From Streptomyces antibioticus (lineage in GTDB: Bacteria > Actinomycetota > Actinomycetes > Streptomycetales > Streptomycetaceae), in contig NZ_CM007717.1 of the NCBI RefSeq assembly GCF_002019855.1, positions 62,001 to 126,000 on the forward strand: a stretch of DNA of 64,000 nucleotides, in the 5' to 3' direction. The notes beneath the pieces were generated by a model, which had not been told where the DNA came from, made no database searches, and worked only from the letters and a program-made list of their open reading frames with translations. Numbering within the stretch: the first letter of the stretch is position 1; each line of letters opens with the position of its first letter. Made by a program: the position numbers and the translations under genes. Below, piece after piece: positions 25,805 through 33,900 of the stretch.

Positions 25805-26146
25805 TCAAGCGAGCGACCCCACGACCACTACGCACAGACCGATGATCCCCACCGTGACCAGAGCCATCGCCGTCATAGTTCCTCTGAGCCAACGCCCGAA
25901 GCGCACGTGGTGGCGTTCTTCCACCTCGCTGATGCTCTCGGCGATGTGCTCGGTGACTATCCGGGCAACGTACTTCTGCTCGTCGAGGTACCAGCGTTCG
26001 ATGTCGCGTTTCTGCTCCCGCGTCAGCCCCGGAGCCCGCGTCGTGAAGGCTGCCACCCGCTGATGGGCTGCCTCCAGATGCGCCTCCCAGTACAGGAAGG
26101 TTTCGATATCGGTCAGGCCGCGCGCGGCCTCCTCACTCGTGTCCAT
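25805..26146 (-). CDS. Small single-pass membrane protein, unknown function
   Basis: A 113-residue protein. The N-terminal 80 residues are charged and helical (TDIETFLYWEAHLEAAHQRV, LTREQKRDIERWYLDEQKYV), followed by a single C-terminal hydrophobic segment (MTAMALVTVGIIGLCVVVVG) ending almost at the stop. This is a tail-anchored layout with the helical part in the cytoplasm. GAGGAGAA is five bases before the ATG. A putative ECF41 promoter stands 81 bases upstream, back-to-back with one facing the DUF3099 gene. No named family recognised. Confidence 0.82.
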   Translation of the reverse strand: MDTSEEAARGLTDIETFLYWEAHLEAAHQRVAAFTTRAPGLTREQKRDIERWYLDEQKYVARIVTEHIAESISEVEERHHVRFGRWLRGTMTAMALVTVGIIGLCVVVVGSLA

Positions 26147-26227
26147 AGCGTTCTCCTCAACAAGTCCAAGCCCGACTGGGGCTCCTCCGGATCCGTTCGG
26201 GAGGGGCTCGTAGCCTCACGTCACAAC

Positions 26228-26254
26228 GACCGGACAACTCGTCTGTCTGTGACA
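26228..26254 (-). promoter_or_regulatory. Putative ECF41-type promoter (TGTCACA-N16-GGTC)
   Basis: On the minus strand TGTCACA runs 26254 to 26248 and GGTC 26231 to 26228; 81 bases before the ATG of the tail-anchored protein. Confidence 0.65.
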
Positions 26255-26357
26255 AGGGATTTCCGCGTGCGGTGAGCCCGTCAGCAGCCGCCTATAGAGG
26301 GTCTGCTTCCTGGTCCGGGGGATGCCAAGACTCATGGGCACCGATGCACGGTGCTGC

Positions 26358-26384
26358 TGTCACATCTGTGGCGCTCGCCTGGTC
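26358..26384 (+). promoter_or_regulatory. Putative ECF41-type promoter (TGTCACA-N16-GGTC)
   Basis: TGTCACA at 26358-26364 and GGTC at 26381-26384. It is divergent from the 26254 site, and its -35 flank matches the 24014 site. The likely target starts 211 bases downstream, a long leader. Confidence 0.6.
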
Positions 26385-26595
26385 AAGCAATGCAGAAGCT
26401 GCGTTCCACACCTGCGGTCTCGCACCGCGCACAGGGCTACGAGCAACGCAGCTCTTTCCAAACACCAGGTACGGAGAGCAGCCGGATGGTGCACGGCTTC
26501 ATGTGAAGCGCCACAGTGCGTCGGCTATGGCCGCAGGCAGCGTGCCACCTTGCCGGACCTGGTGCCGGGATGACGAGATCGACGGATGGTGGAGC

Positions 26596-26979
26596 GTGGT
26601 CAGGAAGCAAAGCAGAGTCCACGTCTTCCGGATCACCGGAGCCAGGCAGGGACTAGAGGAGAACGTCCGCGGCCGGCAGCGACGCTATGTGATCCTCATG
26701 TCCGTTCGTGCAGCCTCGGTAGTTCTGGCGGTGACTGTGTGGAACGTCGAACGCCACATCGCGATAGCCGCGTTGGTCCTCAGCATCCTCCTCCCCTGCG
26801 TGGCCGTCGTCATCGCGAACGGGGGGCGAGAGAGAACTTACTCCCTGCCGAAGTTCGTTTCTGCGCCCTTGAGGCTGATGATCGCACCGCAGCGGGACGG
26901 CGATCCCGCCGGACCGGTTCCGGAGGACATGGTCGACGTGACGGTGATTCCTGGCGCTGAGGCAAGGGAACCTAGCTGA
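26596..26979 (+). CDS. DUF3099-like two-helix membrane protein
   Basis: A 127-residue membrane protein. FRITGARQGLEENVRGRQRR leads into a first hydrophobic helix (YVILMSVRAASVVLAVTVW) and a second (HIAIAALVLSILLPCVAVVI) closed by ANGGRE. This is the layout of the actinobacterial DUF3099 family; function is unknown. The start is uncertain: GTG at 26596 is in frame with a GGATGG/GGTGGAG stretch just upstream, while the open frame extends to 26272 without coding character. A putative ECF41 promoter lies upstream. The last 45 residues are acidic and probably cytoplasmic. Confidence 0.75.
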   Translation: MVRKQSRVHVFRITGARQGLEENVRGRQRRYVILMSVRAASVVLAVTVWNVERHIAIAALVLSILLPCVAVVIANGGRERTYSLPKFVSAPLRLMIAPQRDGDPAGPVPEDMVDVTVIPGAEAREPS

Positions 26980-27358
26980 ACCTGATCAGCTCACGGTGTA
27001 GGGGGCTTTGCATCGAGGCGCGGCGCCGGAGCACGCGGTGCCTGACGGCGCCGCGGAGCGGTGGCGTTGCGATGCCCGTTGCCGGCTTCTGGCTTTGGTC
27101 CTCGCCCAAGGCGTGAAGGCCGATGCACCGGCCTTCACGGCGTCAGGGCCCGCCTGCGCATCTCCCCCGACAACATGGCTATCGCCTACGACGAGGCGGG
27201 CCGGGGCGGCAGGCCGGCCTGCGAACGCGGGCCCGCAGGCAGTGCGGCACCGTGAGCGGTGCATCGACCGTTCGAAGGGCCTCAGGCGGTCCCTTCCGCG
27301 GACGTGCATCGCGCACTTGCCGCCACTGCCGCAGGCTGCTGGCGCAGGGGCCAAGCTG
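26980..27358. other. Intergenic region between DUF3099-like gene and SDR
   Basis: No supported gene. It includes a hairpin (27112-27139) and a short frame at 27174 (MAIAYDEAGRG) that resembles the first residues of an alpha/beta hydrolase but dissolves within 26 codons. Confidence 0.45.
27112..27139. terminator. Hairpin, possible bidirectional terminator
   Basis: CGTGAAGGCCG at 27112-27122 pairs perfectly with 27129-27139 around a 6-base loop, between the convergent ends of the DUF3099-like and SDR genes. Confidence 0.55.
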
Positions 27359-28357
27359 TCACGCAGCGCGAAGGGCATCAGTGCCGTACTCCCAGAGCCG
27401 GTCCGCTGCCTCCGGGTCGAGTGCGTGGGCAGCTACGCCACCGGGCTGGTCCTCCTGGCCCTGGACGGTCCGGGCCTCCTGGTTGTCCTCGAAGTAGCGG
27501 CCTGTGACTCCCTTCAGGAGTGGGGAGGCGGCCAGCAGAACGGAGGTGGCGGCCCCCTGCTCGGGAGTCTTGTAGTACGGCAGGGGCTTCACGTTGCCCT
27601 GGTCGTCCATCACTCCGAACGCGCGCATGGTCTCGTCGTCGACATGCCGCTGCAGACGGGTGAGGATGTAGCCGGGGTTGAGCGCGTTGACTGTGATCCC
27701 GTCGGCCGCCCAGCGGCGGGCACCCACCGTGAACAGGACGTCGGCCGCCTTGGACTGCCCGTAAGCCACCCAGGGATCGTAGGGCCGCCGGGCGAAGTGT
27801 GCATCTTCGAAGTCGAAAGGTGCGTCCAGGTGGGCGCCGGAGCTGACGACCACGATGCGAGCGGAGCCGGCGTCCCGCAGAGCCGCGTGCAGGCCGGTGG
27901 CCAGAGCAAAATGACCGAGGTAGTTGGTGGCAAGTTGCATTTCCCAGCCGTTCGGGGCGAGGGTGCGCGTGGGAAGAGCCATGATTCCGGCGTTCGCGAC
28001 AAGGATGTCGAGAGGCCCGCGCCACGCTCGCGCGAAAGACTCGACCGATGCCGGATCGGACAGATCGAGGGCTTCTGCGGTCACCCGGCCCGCTCCGCCG
28101 GCGGCGGCCAGTTCCTGGACGAGCGGCTCGGCGGACAGCGGCCGGCGCGTGGCGACCGTGACCTCCGCGCCGGCGGCGGCCAAGGCCCGCACGGTTTCGG
28201 CGCCAAGACCCGAAGCACCGCCGGTGACCACGGCACGCCGGCCGGTGAGATCCACGCCGTCAATCACCTCCTGTGCACGGGCGTGCGAAGCAAAGGGAGT
28301 AGTCAGCAGGCCGGAGTCGTTTCGCGAGTGCGTGTCGGCCGGAGGATTCGTTGTCAT
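27359..28357 (-). CDS. Short-chain dehydrogenase/reductase
   Basis: A 332-residue SDR of the retinol-dehydrogenase/WW-oxidoreductase type. Cofactor loop is TGGASGLGAET, with NAG in LVANAGIM. The catalytic Ser is in VVSSGAH and the Tyr-Lys pair in YGQSK. Arg residues after the cofactor loop (ATRRPL) favour NADP. The length, over 300 residues, fits this SDR branch. It is divergent from an AraC regulator with 84 bases between the two starts, the usual arrangement for a regulator controlling an adjacent oxidoreductase. The substrate is unknown. Confidence 0.9.
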   Translation of the reverse strand: MTTNPPADTHSRNDSGLLTTPFASHARAQEVIDGVDLTGRRAVVTGGASGLGAETVRALAAAGAEVTVATRRPLSAEPLVQELAAAGGAGRVTAEALDLSDPASVESFARAWRGPLDILVANAGIMALPTRTLAPNGWEMQLATNYLGHFALATGLHAALRDAGSARIVVVSSGAHLDAPFDFEDAHFARRPYDPWVAYGQSKAADVLFTVGARRWAADGITVNALNPGYILTRLQRHVDDETMRAFGVMDDQGNVKPLPYYKTPEQGAATSVLLAASPLLKGVTGRYFEDNQEARTVQGQEDQPGGVAAHALDPEAADRLWEYGTDALRAA

Positions 28358-28372
28358 ACGTCCACGCTACGA

Positions 28373-28421
28373 TTCATGAACTGGATGCTCTATTGCTATG
28401 AGTCCACACTTCTTTAGCAAT
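28373..28421. promoter_or_regulatory. Operator-like repeats between SDR and AraC genes
   Basis: Two elements: the 8-base palindrome TTCATGAA (28373-28380) and the inverted repeat ATTGCTA (28392-28398)/TAGCAAT (28415-28421) with 16 bases between arms. Both sit in the 84-base divergent region, so they are candidate AraC-family sites. Confidence 0.5.
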
Positions 28422-28441
28422 CGTCCAGGACGGAGGTGGGG

Positions 28442-29353
28442 ATGGATCCTCTTGAGGATGTGCTGACTCTGCTGAAGACCCGCAGTCACCTCTCGGCGAG
28501 CCTGGTCGCCGGAGGACGCTGGGCCGTGGTGTTCGACGCCCCTCAGGTGCTGAAGTTCAATGCCGTTCGGCGCGGCGCCTGCCTGCTGAAGGTTGACGGC
28601 GACGACGAGCCGATCGACTTGGCCGAGGGCGACTGCTATCTCCTGACACGTCCCCGTTCGTTCACACTCTGCAGCGATCTGGAGGCTGCTCCTTCCGATG
28701 GCGGCGCCGTGTTCGCAAGGGCCGAGGACGGCATCGCCAGGGCGGGTCAGGGCGACGACGTATTCCTCATCGGCGGCGGCTTCTCCTTCGCAACTCACGC
28801 CCAGGAGCTGTTGCTCGACAATCTGCCCCCCGTCGTCCACGTGCCCGCGGGCACCCCGCACGCGGAGGCGGTGCAGTGGGCGCTGACCGCCATCGACCAG
28901 GAGCTGACACATCAGCCCATGGCCTCCACACTGGTGGCAGAGCATCTGGCAGTCGTCATGCTCATTCATGTGCTGCGCCTACACCTTGAGCGCGCGCCGG
29001 ATGCGGTGTCGGGGTGGCTGGCGGGCCTTGCAGATCCCGTGGTCGCCTCAGCGCTGACCTTCCTGCACCGTGATCCGGCACATTCGTGGACCGTGGCCGA
29101 ACTGGCCAGTGCTGCCGCTGTGTCCCGGTCCACCCTGGCCGCCCGCTTCAAAGCCACGGTCGGTCAGGGACCATTGGAATACCTCACGCGATGGCGGATC
29201 GAGCTGACAGCCCGGCAGCTACGGGAAGGCAGCGCACCACTCGCCGCCATCGCCCACTCCGTGGGATACGGATCCGAAAGCGCCCTGAGTGTCGCCTTCA
29301 AACGAGTCCTGGGAATGAATCCCGGTGACTACCGCAAGCATCCGATGCCCTGA
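28442..29353 (+). CDS. AraC-family transcriptional regulator with cupin N-terminus
   Basis: A 303-residue regulator. Residues 1-190 form the cupin-type effector domain of the AraC cupin_6 group (SLVAGGRWAVVFD, GACLLKVDGDDEPIDLAEGD). The C-terminal 100 residues carry the two helix-turn-helices: SWTVAELASAAAVSRSTLAA and APLAAIAHSVGYGSESALSV, with FKRVLGMNPGDYRK. ATG at 28442 was preferred to GTG at 28436 because GGAGG (28432-28436) is five bases upstream. It is divergent from the SDR gene, its likely target. Confidence 0.92.
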   Translation: MDPLEDVLTLLKTRSHLSASLVAGGRWAVVFDAPQVLKFNAVRRGACLLKVDGDDEPIDLAEGDCYLLTRPRSFTLCSDLEAAPSDGGAVFARAEDGIARAGQGDDVFLIGGGFSFATHAQELLLDNLPPVVHVPAGTPHAEAVQWALTAIDQELTHQPMASTLVAEHLAVVMLIHVLRLHLERAPDAVSGWLAGLADPVVASALTFLHRDPAHSWTVAELASAAAVSRSTLAARFKATVGQGPLEYLTRWRIELTARQLREGSAPLAAIAHSVGYGSESALSVAFKRVLGMNPGDYRKHPMP

Positions 29354-29504
29354 CAGTGGTGAAGAGACACGTTCCCACTGCCGTCGACTCTTCCTCGCCA
29401 CAAGCCCCGGTGGATCTCCGGAGTGCCGGGGCCGGCTACTTCGATGCTTTCCCGACTGGGGGGAGTGCCATCGGCGGCGTGCAAGGCAGTTCGGCAAGGC
29501 GGAG

Positions 29505-29531
29505 TGTCACAGCAGAGCCGGTGGGTCTGTC
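29505..29531 (+). promoter_or_regulatory. Putative ECF41-type promoter (TGTCACA-N16-TGTC)
   Basis: TGTCACA at 29505-29511 and TGTC at 29528-29531. It lies 54 bases before a 35-residue frame coupled to glcP and 158 before glcP itself, and is the rightmost intergenic site of this class in the window. Confidence 0.55.
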
Positions 29532-29585
29532 TCAAGAGGGTGAGGTGCCGCAACCGGCCCGCCCGGGCTCGGAGTGAAGCGCTCC

Positions 29586-29693
29586 ATGCGCAAGCTCACG
29601 ACAACCGACACCGGCAGCAGCCTCCCCGCAGGCGGGAGTTCTGGTCCCCATCGTCTGCCGCGGTGTGACCAAGGGCCCGAGGAGGACACGTGA
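29586..29693 (+). CDS. 35-residue ORF overlapping the start of glcP
   Basis: A short frame, ATG at 29586 with GGAGTGAAG about eight bases upstream, ending in TGA that overlaps the glcP GTG as GTGA. The peptide begins MRKLTTTDTG, is rich in Thr, Ser, Gly and Pro, and has one Cys. It could be a translationally coupled leader peptide for the permease or a small independent peptide. No family recognised. Short frames arise easily by chance in this DNA, so confidence is limited. Confidence 0.4.
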   Translation: MRKLTTTDTGSSLPAGGSSGPHRLPRCDQGPEEDT

Positions 29694-31114
29694 CCAGCAG
29701 TGCACCCCAATCATCAAGATCAATAAGAGCCTCTGGGGCTCATCCCGATCATCTCGGGCATGTCATCTTCATCGCGGCGGCGGCCGCGATGGGCGGATTC
29801 CTCTTCGGCTACGACAGCTCCGTGATCAACGGCGCCGTCGAGGCCATCCGGGACCGCTACGACATCGGGTCCGCGGCCCTGGCGCAGGTCATCGCCATCG
29901 CCCTGATCGGCTGCGCCATCGGTGCCGCCACGGCCGGCCGGATAGCCGACCGCATCGGCCGGATCCGGGTCATGCAGATCGCGGCCGTGCTGTTCACCGT
30001 CAGCGCCGTCGGCTCGGCGCTGCCCTTCTCCCTGTGGGACTTCGCCCTGTGGCGCGTCGTCGGCGGCTTCGCCATCGGTATGGCCTCGGTCATCGGCCCC
30101 GCCTACATCGCCGAGGTCGCCCCGCCCGCCTACCGCGGCCGGCTCGGCTCCTTCCAGCAGGCCGCGATCGTCATCGGCATCGCCGTCTCGCAGCTGGTCA
30201 ACTGGGGTCTGCTCAACGCCTCCGGCGGCGACCAGCGCGGCACCCTGATGGGCCTGGAGGCCTGGCAGGTCATGCTCGGCGTGATGGTCGTCCCGGCCGT
30301 CCTCTACGGCCTGCTCTCCTTCGCGATCCCCGAGTCCCCGCGCTTTTTGATCTCCGTCGGCAGGCGGGAGCGGGCCCGGGAGATCCTCGCCGAGGTCGAG
30401 GGCGAGAGCGGTGACCTGGACGCCCGCGTCGCCGAGATCGAGAACGCCATGAACAGCGAGCACAAGTCCGCGTTCAAGGACCTGCTCGGCGGCGGCTTCT
30501 TCTTCAAGCCGATCGTGTGGATCGGCATCGGCCTGTCGGTCTTCCAGCAGTTCGTCGGCATCAACGTCGCCTTCTACTACTCCTCGACGCTGTGGCAGTC
30601 GGTCGGCGTCGACCCGACGGAGTCCTTCTTCTACTCGTTCACGACGTCGATCATCAACATCGTCGGCACCGTGATCGCCATGATCTTCGTGGACCGGATC
30701 GGCCGCCGCCCGCTCGCGATCATCGGCTCGGTCGGCATGGTCGTCGGCCTCGCGCTGGAGGCCTGGGCCTTCTCCTTCGACCTGGTCGACGGCAGGCTCC
30801 CGGCCGCGCAGGGCTGGATCGCCCTGATCGCCGCCCATGTCTTCGTCCTCTTCTTCGCCCTGTCGTGGGGTGTGGTCGTCTGGGTCATGCTCGGCGAGAT
30901 GTTCCCCAACCGGATCCGCGCCGCCGCCCTGGGCGTCGCCGCCTCCGCGCAGTGGATCGCCAACTGGGCCATCACGGCGAGCTTCCCGTCCCTGGCCGAC
31001 TGGAACCTCTCCGTCACCTACGTGATCTACACGGCCTTCGCCGCCCTCTCCGTCCCGTTCGTCCTGCGCTACGTCAAGGAGACGAAGGGCAAGGCCCTGG
31101 AGGAAATGGGCTAG
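29690..31114 (+). CDS. glcP: Major facilitator glucose permease (sugar porter)
   Basis: A 474-residue transporter with 12 predicted helices and the sugar-porter signatures GRIADRIGRIR (helix 2/3 loop), PESPRFL (after helix 6), QQFVGINVAFYYSS (helix 7), DRIGRRPL (helix 8/9 loop) and the terminal KETKGKALEEMG. It agrees closely with my memory of Streptomyces coelicolor GlcP, the glucose/proton symporter that feeds glucose kinase-dependent carbon repression. GTG at 29690 has GGAGGA immediately upstream. Codon use is much more GC-rich at third positions than in the genes to its left, marking a compositional change near 29.7 kb. Confidence 0.93.
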   Translation: MTSSAPQSSRSIRASGAHPDHLGHVIFIAAAAAMGGFLFGYDSSVINGAVEAIRDRYDIGSAALAQVIAIALIGCAIGAATAGRIADRIGRIRVMQIAAVLFTVSAVGSALPFSLWDFALWRVVGGFAIGMASVIGPAYIAEVAPPAYRGRLGSFQQAAIVIGIAVSQLVNWGLLNASGGDQRGTLMGLEAWQVMLGVMVVPAVLYGLLSFAIPESPRFLISVGRRERAREILAEVEGESGDLDARVAEIENAMNSEHKSAFKDLLGGGFFFKPIVWIGIGLSVFQQFVGINVAFYYSSTLWQSVGVDPTESFFYSFTTSIINIVGTVIAMIFVDRIGRRPLAIIGSVGMVVGLALEAWAFSFDLVDGRLPAAQGWIALIAAHVFVLFFALSWGVVVWVMLGEMFPNRIRAAALGVAASAQWIANWAITASFPSLADWNLSVTYVIYTAFAALSVPFVLRYVKETKGKALEEMG

Positions 31115-31514
31115 TGAGCCGACAGGCCATGGCCAGATGACGCACGCCAGAACCTCGAGGCGACAGTTCCTCGTGGTCTTCGGCTATCCGTTCGATCACA
31201 GCGTTGCCGGAGGCTTCGCACTCCTGCCGCTCCCGCCCCCGGCGGGCTGGGCTGCGGCCCTCACGACCGCCCCGCTGCGCCTTGGCCGGGCCGTCGTCCC
31301 CTCCCCCTCAGGGGTTGCACGGCGTACGCCGACACGCGGGAGTTCACCCTCGGATCGTCCCCGAGCCTGCGGGTGGGCGGCAGGGCCCAGGGGCCGGCCG
31401 GACGATGTCGGAGCGCGCCGGGTGCGGCAGCACCGCAGCGCTCAGCCACCGGCATCGCGGCCACCCCCGTCTCGGGACACACGACGGGGACCGATGAGAT
31501 ACACCGACACCCGC
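31115..31514. other. Intergenic region after glcP
   Basis: No coding frame recognised on either strand and no clear terminator hairpin after glcP. Confidence 0.45.
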
Positions 31515-31549
31515 CGTTCCTCTACCGACGGTAGAGGAACGCGGTAGAG
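31515..31549 (+). promoter_or_regulatory. Antitoxin operator: perfect palindrome plus half-site
   Basis: CGTTCCTCTACC (31515-31526), a 3-base spacer, then its exact complement (31530-31541). A third GGTAGAG half-site follows at 31543-31549. It ends eight bases before the antitoxin ATG, the expected place for autoregulation by a ribbon-helix-helix antitoxin. Confidence 0.75.
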
Positions 31550-31556
31550 TCGGGTC

Positions 31557-31829
31557 ATGGCAGACGAGACGAGCATCAAGGTGAGCGCGGCGGCACGGGA
31601 CAGGCTGGCACAGCTCGCCGCCGAGCACGGCACGACGATCCGCAACCTGGTGGAGGAGCTGGCGCAGGACACGCCGACCAGGGCCGAGTACGCCGAGCGT
31701 GCCGAGCTGGCCCGCGCGGAGCTCGCCTCCGCGTTGGGGCAGGCGCCCAGCGCGGAGGCCGAGGCGAAGGCCCGTGCGCTGCTGGAGCGTCTGGGCGGGG
31801 TGCAGCACGGCTCGCAGACGGCCGCGTAG
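31557..31829 (+). CDS. Ribbon-helix-helix antitoxin-like protein
   Basis: A 90-residue protein. The N-terminal strand-helix-helix (ETSIKVSAAARDRLAQLAAE, then TTIRNLVEELAQ) is the Arc/MetJ-type DNA-binding fold of VapB-like antitoxins. The C-terminal half is an Ala/Glu-rich helix that would bind the toxin. Its TAG stop overlaps the GTG of the next gene by one base, so the pair is translationally coupled. A perfect palindrome just upstream is the likely autoregulatory operator. There is no strong ribosome site; GTAGAG is about seven bases upstream. Confidence 0.8.
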   Translation: MADETSIKVSAAARDRLAQLAAEHGTTIRNLVEELAQDTPTRAEYAERAELARAELASALGQAPSAEAEAKARALLERLGGVQHGSQTAA

Positions 31830-32227
31830 TGGCGGCGATCTCGGTCGTCCTGGACCACACCACAGCGACCGCTCTGTACGACCCGAAGGATCCGTTCAAC
31901 GAGGCGGTCGCCGCGTTCTACGTGCAGGCGTCCGGCGGGCTCGGGGATCTGTCCGCGCCGGTGCTGTCGCTGACGGCCGGCGACGCGGAGCGGCCCGGGC
32001 TGCTCAGCTATATCAAGGGGCTGCGGTTCATCCGGATCGAGGCGTTCGACACCGACGCCGCGGTCACCGCCACCGGACTGCTGCGGTTCGGGCACTCCTG
32101 GGCTGCCGTGCACGCCATCCACGCCGCCCGGCCCTCGGCCGCCCACCCGGCGGGCCGGTTTCTGCTCACGCTGACGCCCAAGGCGTACGCGGGCACCGGC
32201 ATCCAGGCCGTCCACCCAGACCAGTAA
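31829..32227 (+). CDS. Putative PIN-like toxin partner
   Basis: A 132-residue protein. It opens with ISVVLDHTTATALYD, which resembles the first acidic strand of PIN domains (VLD...). It contains scattered acidic residues (LTAGDAERPG, IEAFDTDAAVTATGLL), but the full set of PIN catalytic acids is not clear. The name rests chiefly on context: it is coupled to a ribbon-helix-helix antitoxin. Streptomyces pairs of this kind are usually annotated as VapBC-like. An RNase activity is inferred only. Confidence 0.6.
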   Translation: MAAISVVLDHTTATALYDPKDPFNEAVAAFYVQASGGLGDLSAPVLSLTAGDAERPGLLSYIKGLRFIRIEAFDTDAAVTATGLLRFGHSWAAVHAIHAARPSAAHPAGRFLLTLTPKAYAGTGIQAVHPDQ

Positions 32228-32624
32228 CCCACCGGGAGACAGTGCGCGCGGGCCGTCCGGCCCTCGTCCCGACATCAGCCTGTCCAGCCGCACCGCTTCG
32301 CCGGGGCAGCACCGCCGGCTTCTGCGTGGCGTGGACTCACGGCCGCCCCGACCGGGCCCTGTTCGGGCGCGCCCGTCCATGCGTGGGAGGGTCTCGGCGC
32401 GGGCATCGGCCATGACCGCGTGCTGCTGCTCGGACGCCTGAAAGACGTCGCGGTGTGCAAGATCGGCAGGGCAGGTCGTCGAGTAAAGGTCACGGCCCCG
32501 GCCCTCGCTGAACCGGGCCGCGTTCCCCTGCTTGCCATAGGCGATCACACCGCCGTACATTCCCTGCACCCGGCTTGTCCGGCCGCTTCGACTATCCCCC
32601 TTGAGCACATGAGGAGCGCCCGGT
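32228..32624. other. Intergenic region before P-loop kinase gene
   Basis: About 400 bases with no supported gene. A small GGGCC/GGCCC hairpin soon after 32245 could end the toxin-antitoxin transcript. Confidence 0.45.
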
Positions 32625-33266
32625 ATGACGGGTGTACTGGCGGTCGCAGGCGGCACCGCATCCGGCAAGTCCACCCTTGCCGAAGCTCTGTCGCTACAGT
32701 GTCCCGAGAGCATCGCGCTGGTCCATCTGGACGACTACTACGTGCCCGCGCACGACCCTCTGAGGGGTGTGTGGACGGTCAGTGCCGACGGGCACGCCGT
32801 CCTCGACTGGAACCATCCGGGCTCGATCGACGAGACAGCGGTGGCACACGCCATCGACGCGGCGCTACGGCGCCCGGGCGTGCTACTGACCGTGGTCGAG
32901 GGCCTGTTCGCGCTGTCACTACCGTCCGTGGTCCGGCGGGCCGCCTGGCGCGTGTATGTCGACACCCCCGACGACATACGCCTGGCCCGCAAGATCCTCC
33001 GGAAGATCGAGATGCAGCGGCAGGACCCCCGGCTGTCCCTGCGCAACTATCTGCAGACCGGCAGGGACCGCCACGCAGTCCACGTCGCGCCCTCCCGGGC
33101 AGCGGCCGATCTGGTCGTGGACGGAACCGCGAGCGAGGCGGAGATGCTGGCAGCCGTCATGCCGCTGATCGAGCCGGCCCTCACCACGCCGCCCGCGGCG
33201 CCCTCGCGTGAACCGGACGTGTGCGGTGTGACCCGTACCTCCACAGTCCCGGCGTTCGCACTGTGA
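32625..33266 (+). CDS. Uridine kinase-like P-loop ATPase
   Basis: A 213-residue nucleoside/CoA-kinase-fold protein. The P-loop is GGTASGKST at residues 9-17. HLDDYYVP with the following DWNHPGSID matches the uridine kinase/phosphoribulokinase pattern, and VVEGLFAL is the Walker B-like strand. R-rich lid (RKILRKIEMQRQD). It likely phosphorylates a nucleoside or small metabolite; the exact substrate is not decided by sequence. GAGGAG is about eight bases before the ATG. No operon partner is visible. Confidence 0.85.
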   Translation: MTGVLAVAGGTASGKSTLAEALSLQCPESIALVHLDDYYVPAHDPLRGVWTVSADGHAVLDWNHPGSIDETAVAHAIDAALRRPGVLLTVVEGLFALSLPSVVRRAAWRVYVDTPDDIRLARKILRKIEMQRQDPRLSLRNYLQTGRDRHAVHVAPSRAAADLVVDGTASEAEMLAAVMPLIEPALTTPPAAPSREPDVCGVTRTSTVPAFAL

Positions 33267-33649
33267 CCTGCCCCGGGACACCGGCCCCGACGAGGAACGC
33301 CACGTGATCACGCATCCTGGCCCGCAAGGCGTGTTCGTCCTGCGCTATCCGGACCCTCCTCGACGCCCCTGGACCAACAAGGAGAAGGCCGTACGCGACC
33401 CGGTGAGCGCGCCCGCACACCGCTGCCCGGCCCGCCAGTCCCACCACCGGGCCGCCGGGTCGCTGCCTCCCCTCTCCACCACACAAACATGATTCAAGGC
33501 TGCGAAGGATCAGGAAGGCGCAGCTCACAGGTCTCATATGCGCCTGCGAGGCAGGCAGGCAGGAGTGCTGCCCGTCCAGCGGGGGTTGCACGGCAAACCG
33601 CCGCTCCCGCCACCATGCTCGCCGCATCCACGGCGCCCGCGCTGGGCTG
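33267..33649. other. Intergenic region, no gene recognised
   Basis: About 380 bases. A 62-codon frame from GTG 33304 exists, but it is Pro/Arg-rich and has no ribosome site. Nothing else was seen. Confidence 0.4.
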
Positions 33650-33890
33650 TCTGGTCCCCGAGGTCTGCTTCGCGGTGGGCCTCGCGTCACTGGACACGTC
33701 ACCACCCGCTTCACCGAGCTGGTCGGCATGCCTCCCGGGGCCTCCTGGCGCCAGGTGGCACAGGCTGCGTCCGCCCCCGCCCGTGACGCCCGCTCAGCGA
33801 TCACGGTGGAGGGGAGGCCCGCGTGCGGGGCCGGGCATGTGGCGAGACTGGTCAGGAATCGAGAAGCCCCGGCCGTTGCCCGGCCCCTAG
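33650..33890 (+). pseudogene. AraC-family regulator C-terminal fragment
   Basis: PEVCFAVGLASLDT, a frame change at about 33698, then TTRFTELVGMPPGASWRQVA and VARLVRNREAPAVARPL. This is the second helix-turn-helix and tail of a Streptomyces AraC-type regulator of the kind that often precedes a VOC-family gene. The sensor domain and first helix-turn-helix are absent. It lies immediately before the VOC gene, so the original regulator was probably lost by deletion. Confidence 0.65.
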
Positions 33891-33900
33891 CGTGGTGGAC

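Noticed and set aside
27174..27255. Start of a possible alpha/beta hydrolase (MAIAYDEAGRG)
   Set aside because: Stops after 26 codons, no catalytic motifs follow in any frame, and there is no ribosome site.
29720..30838. Minus-strand frame of 372 codons opposite glcP
   Set aside because: Its composition is almost all Asp/Gly/Arg/Glu, the mirror of transporter codons; it is a shadow of glcP.
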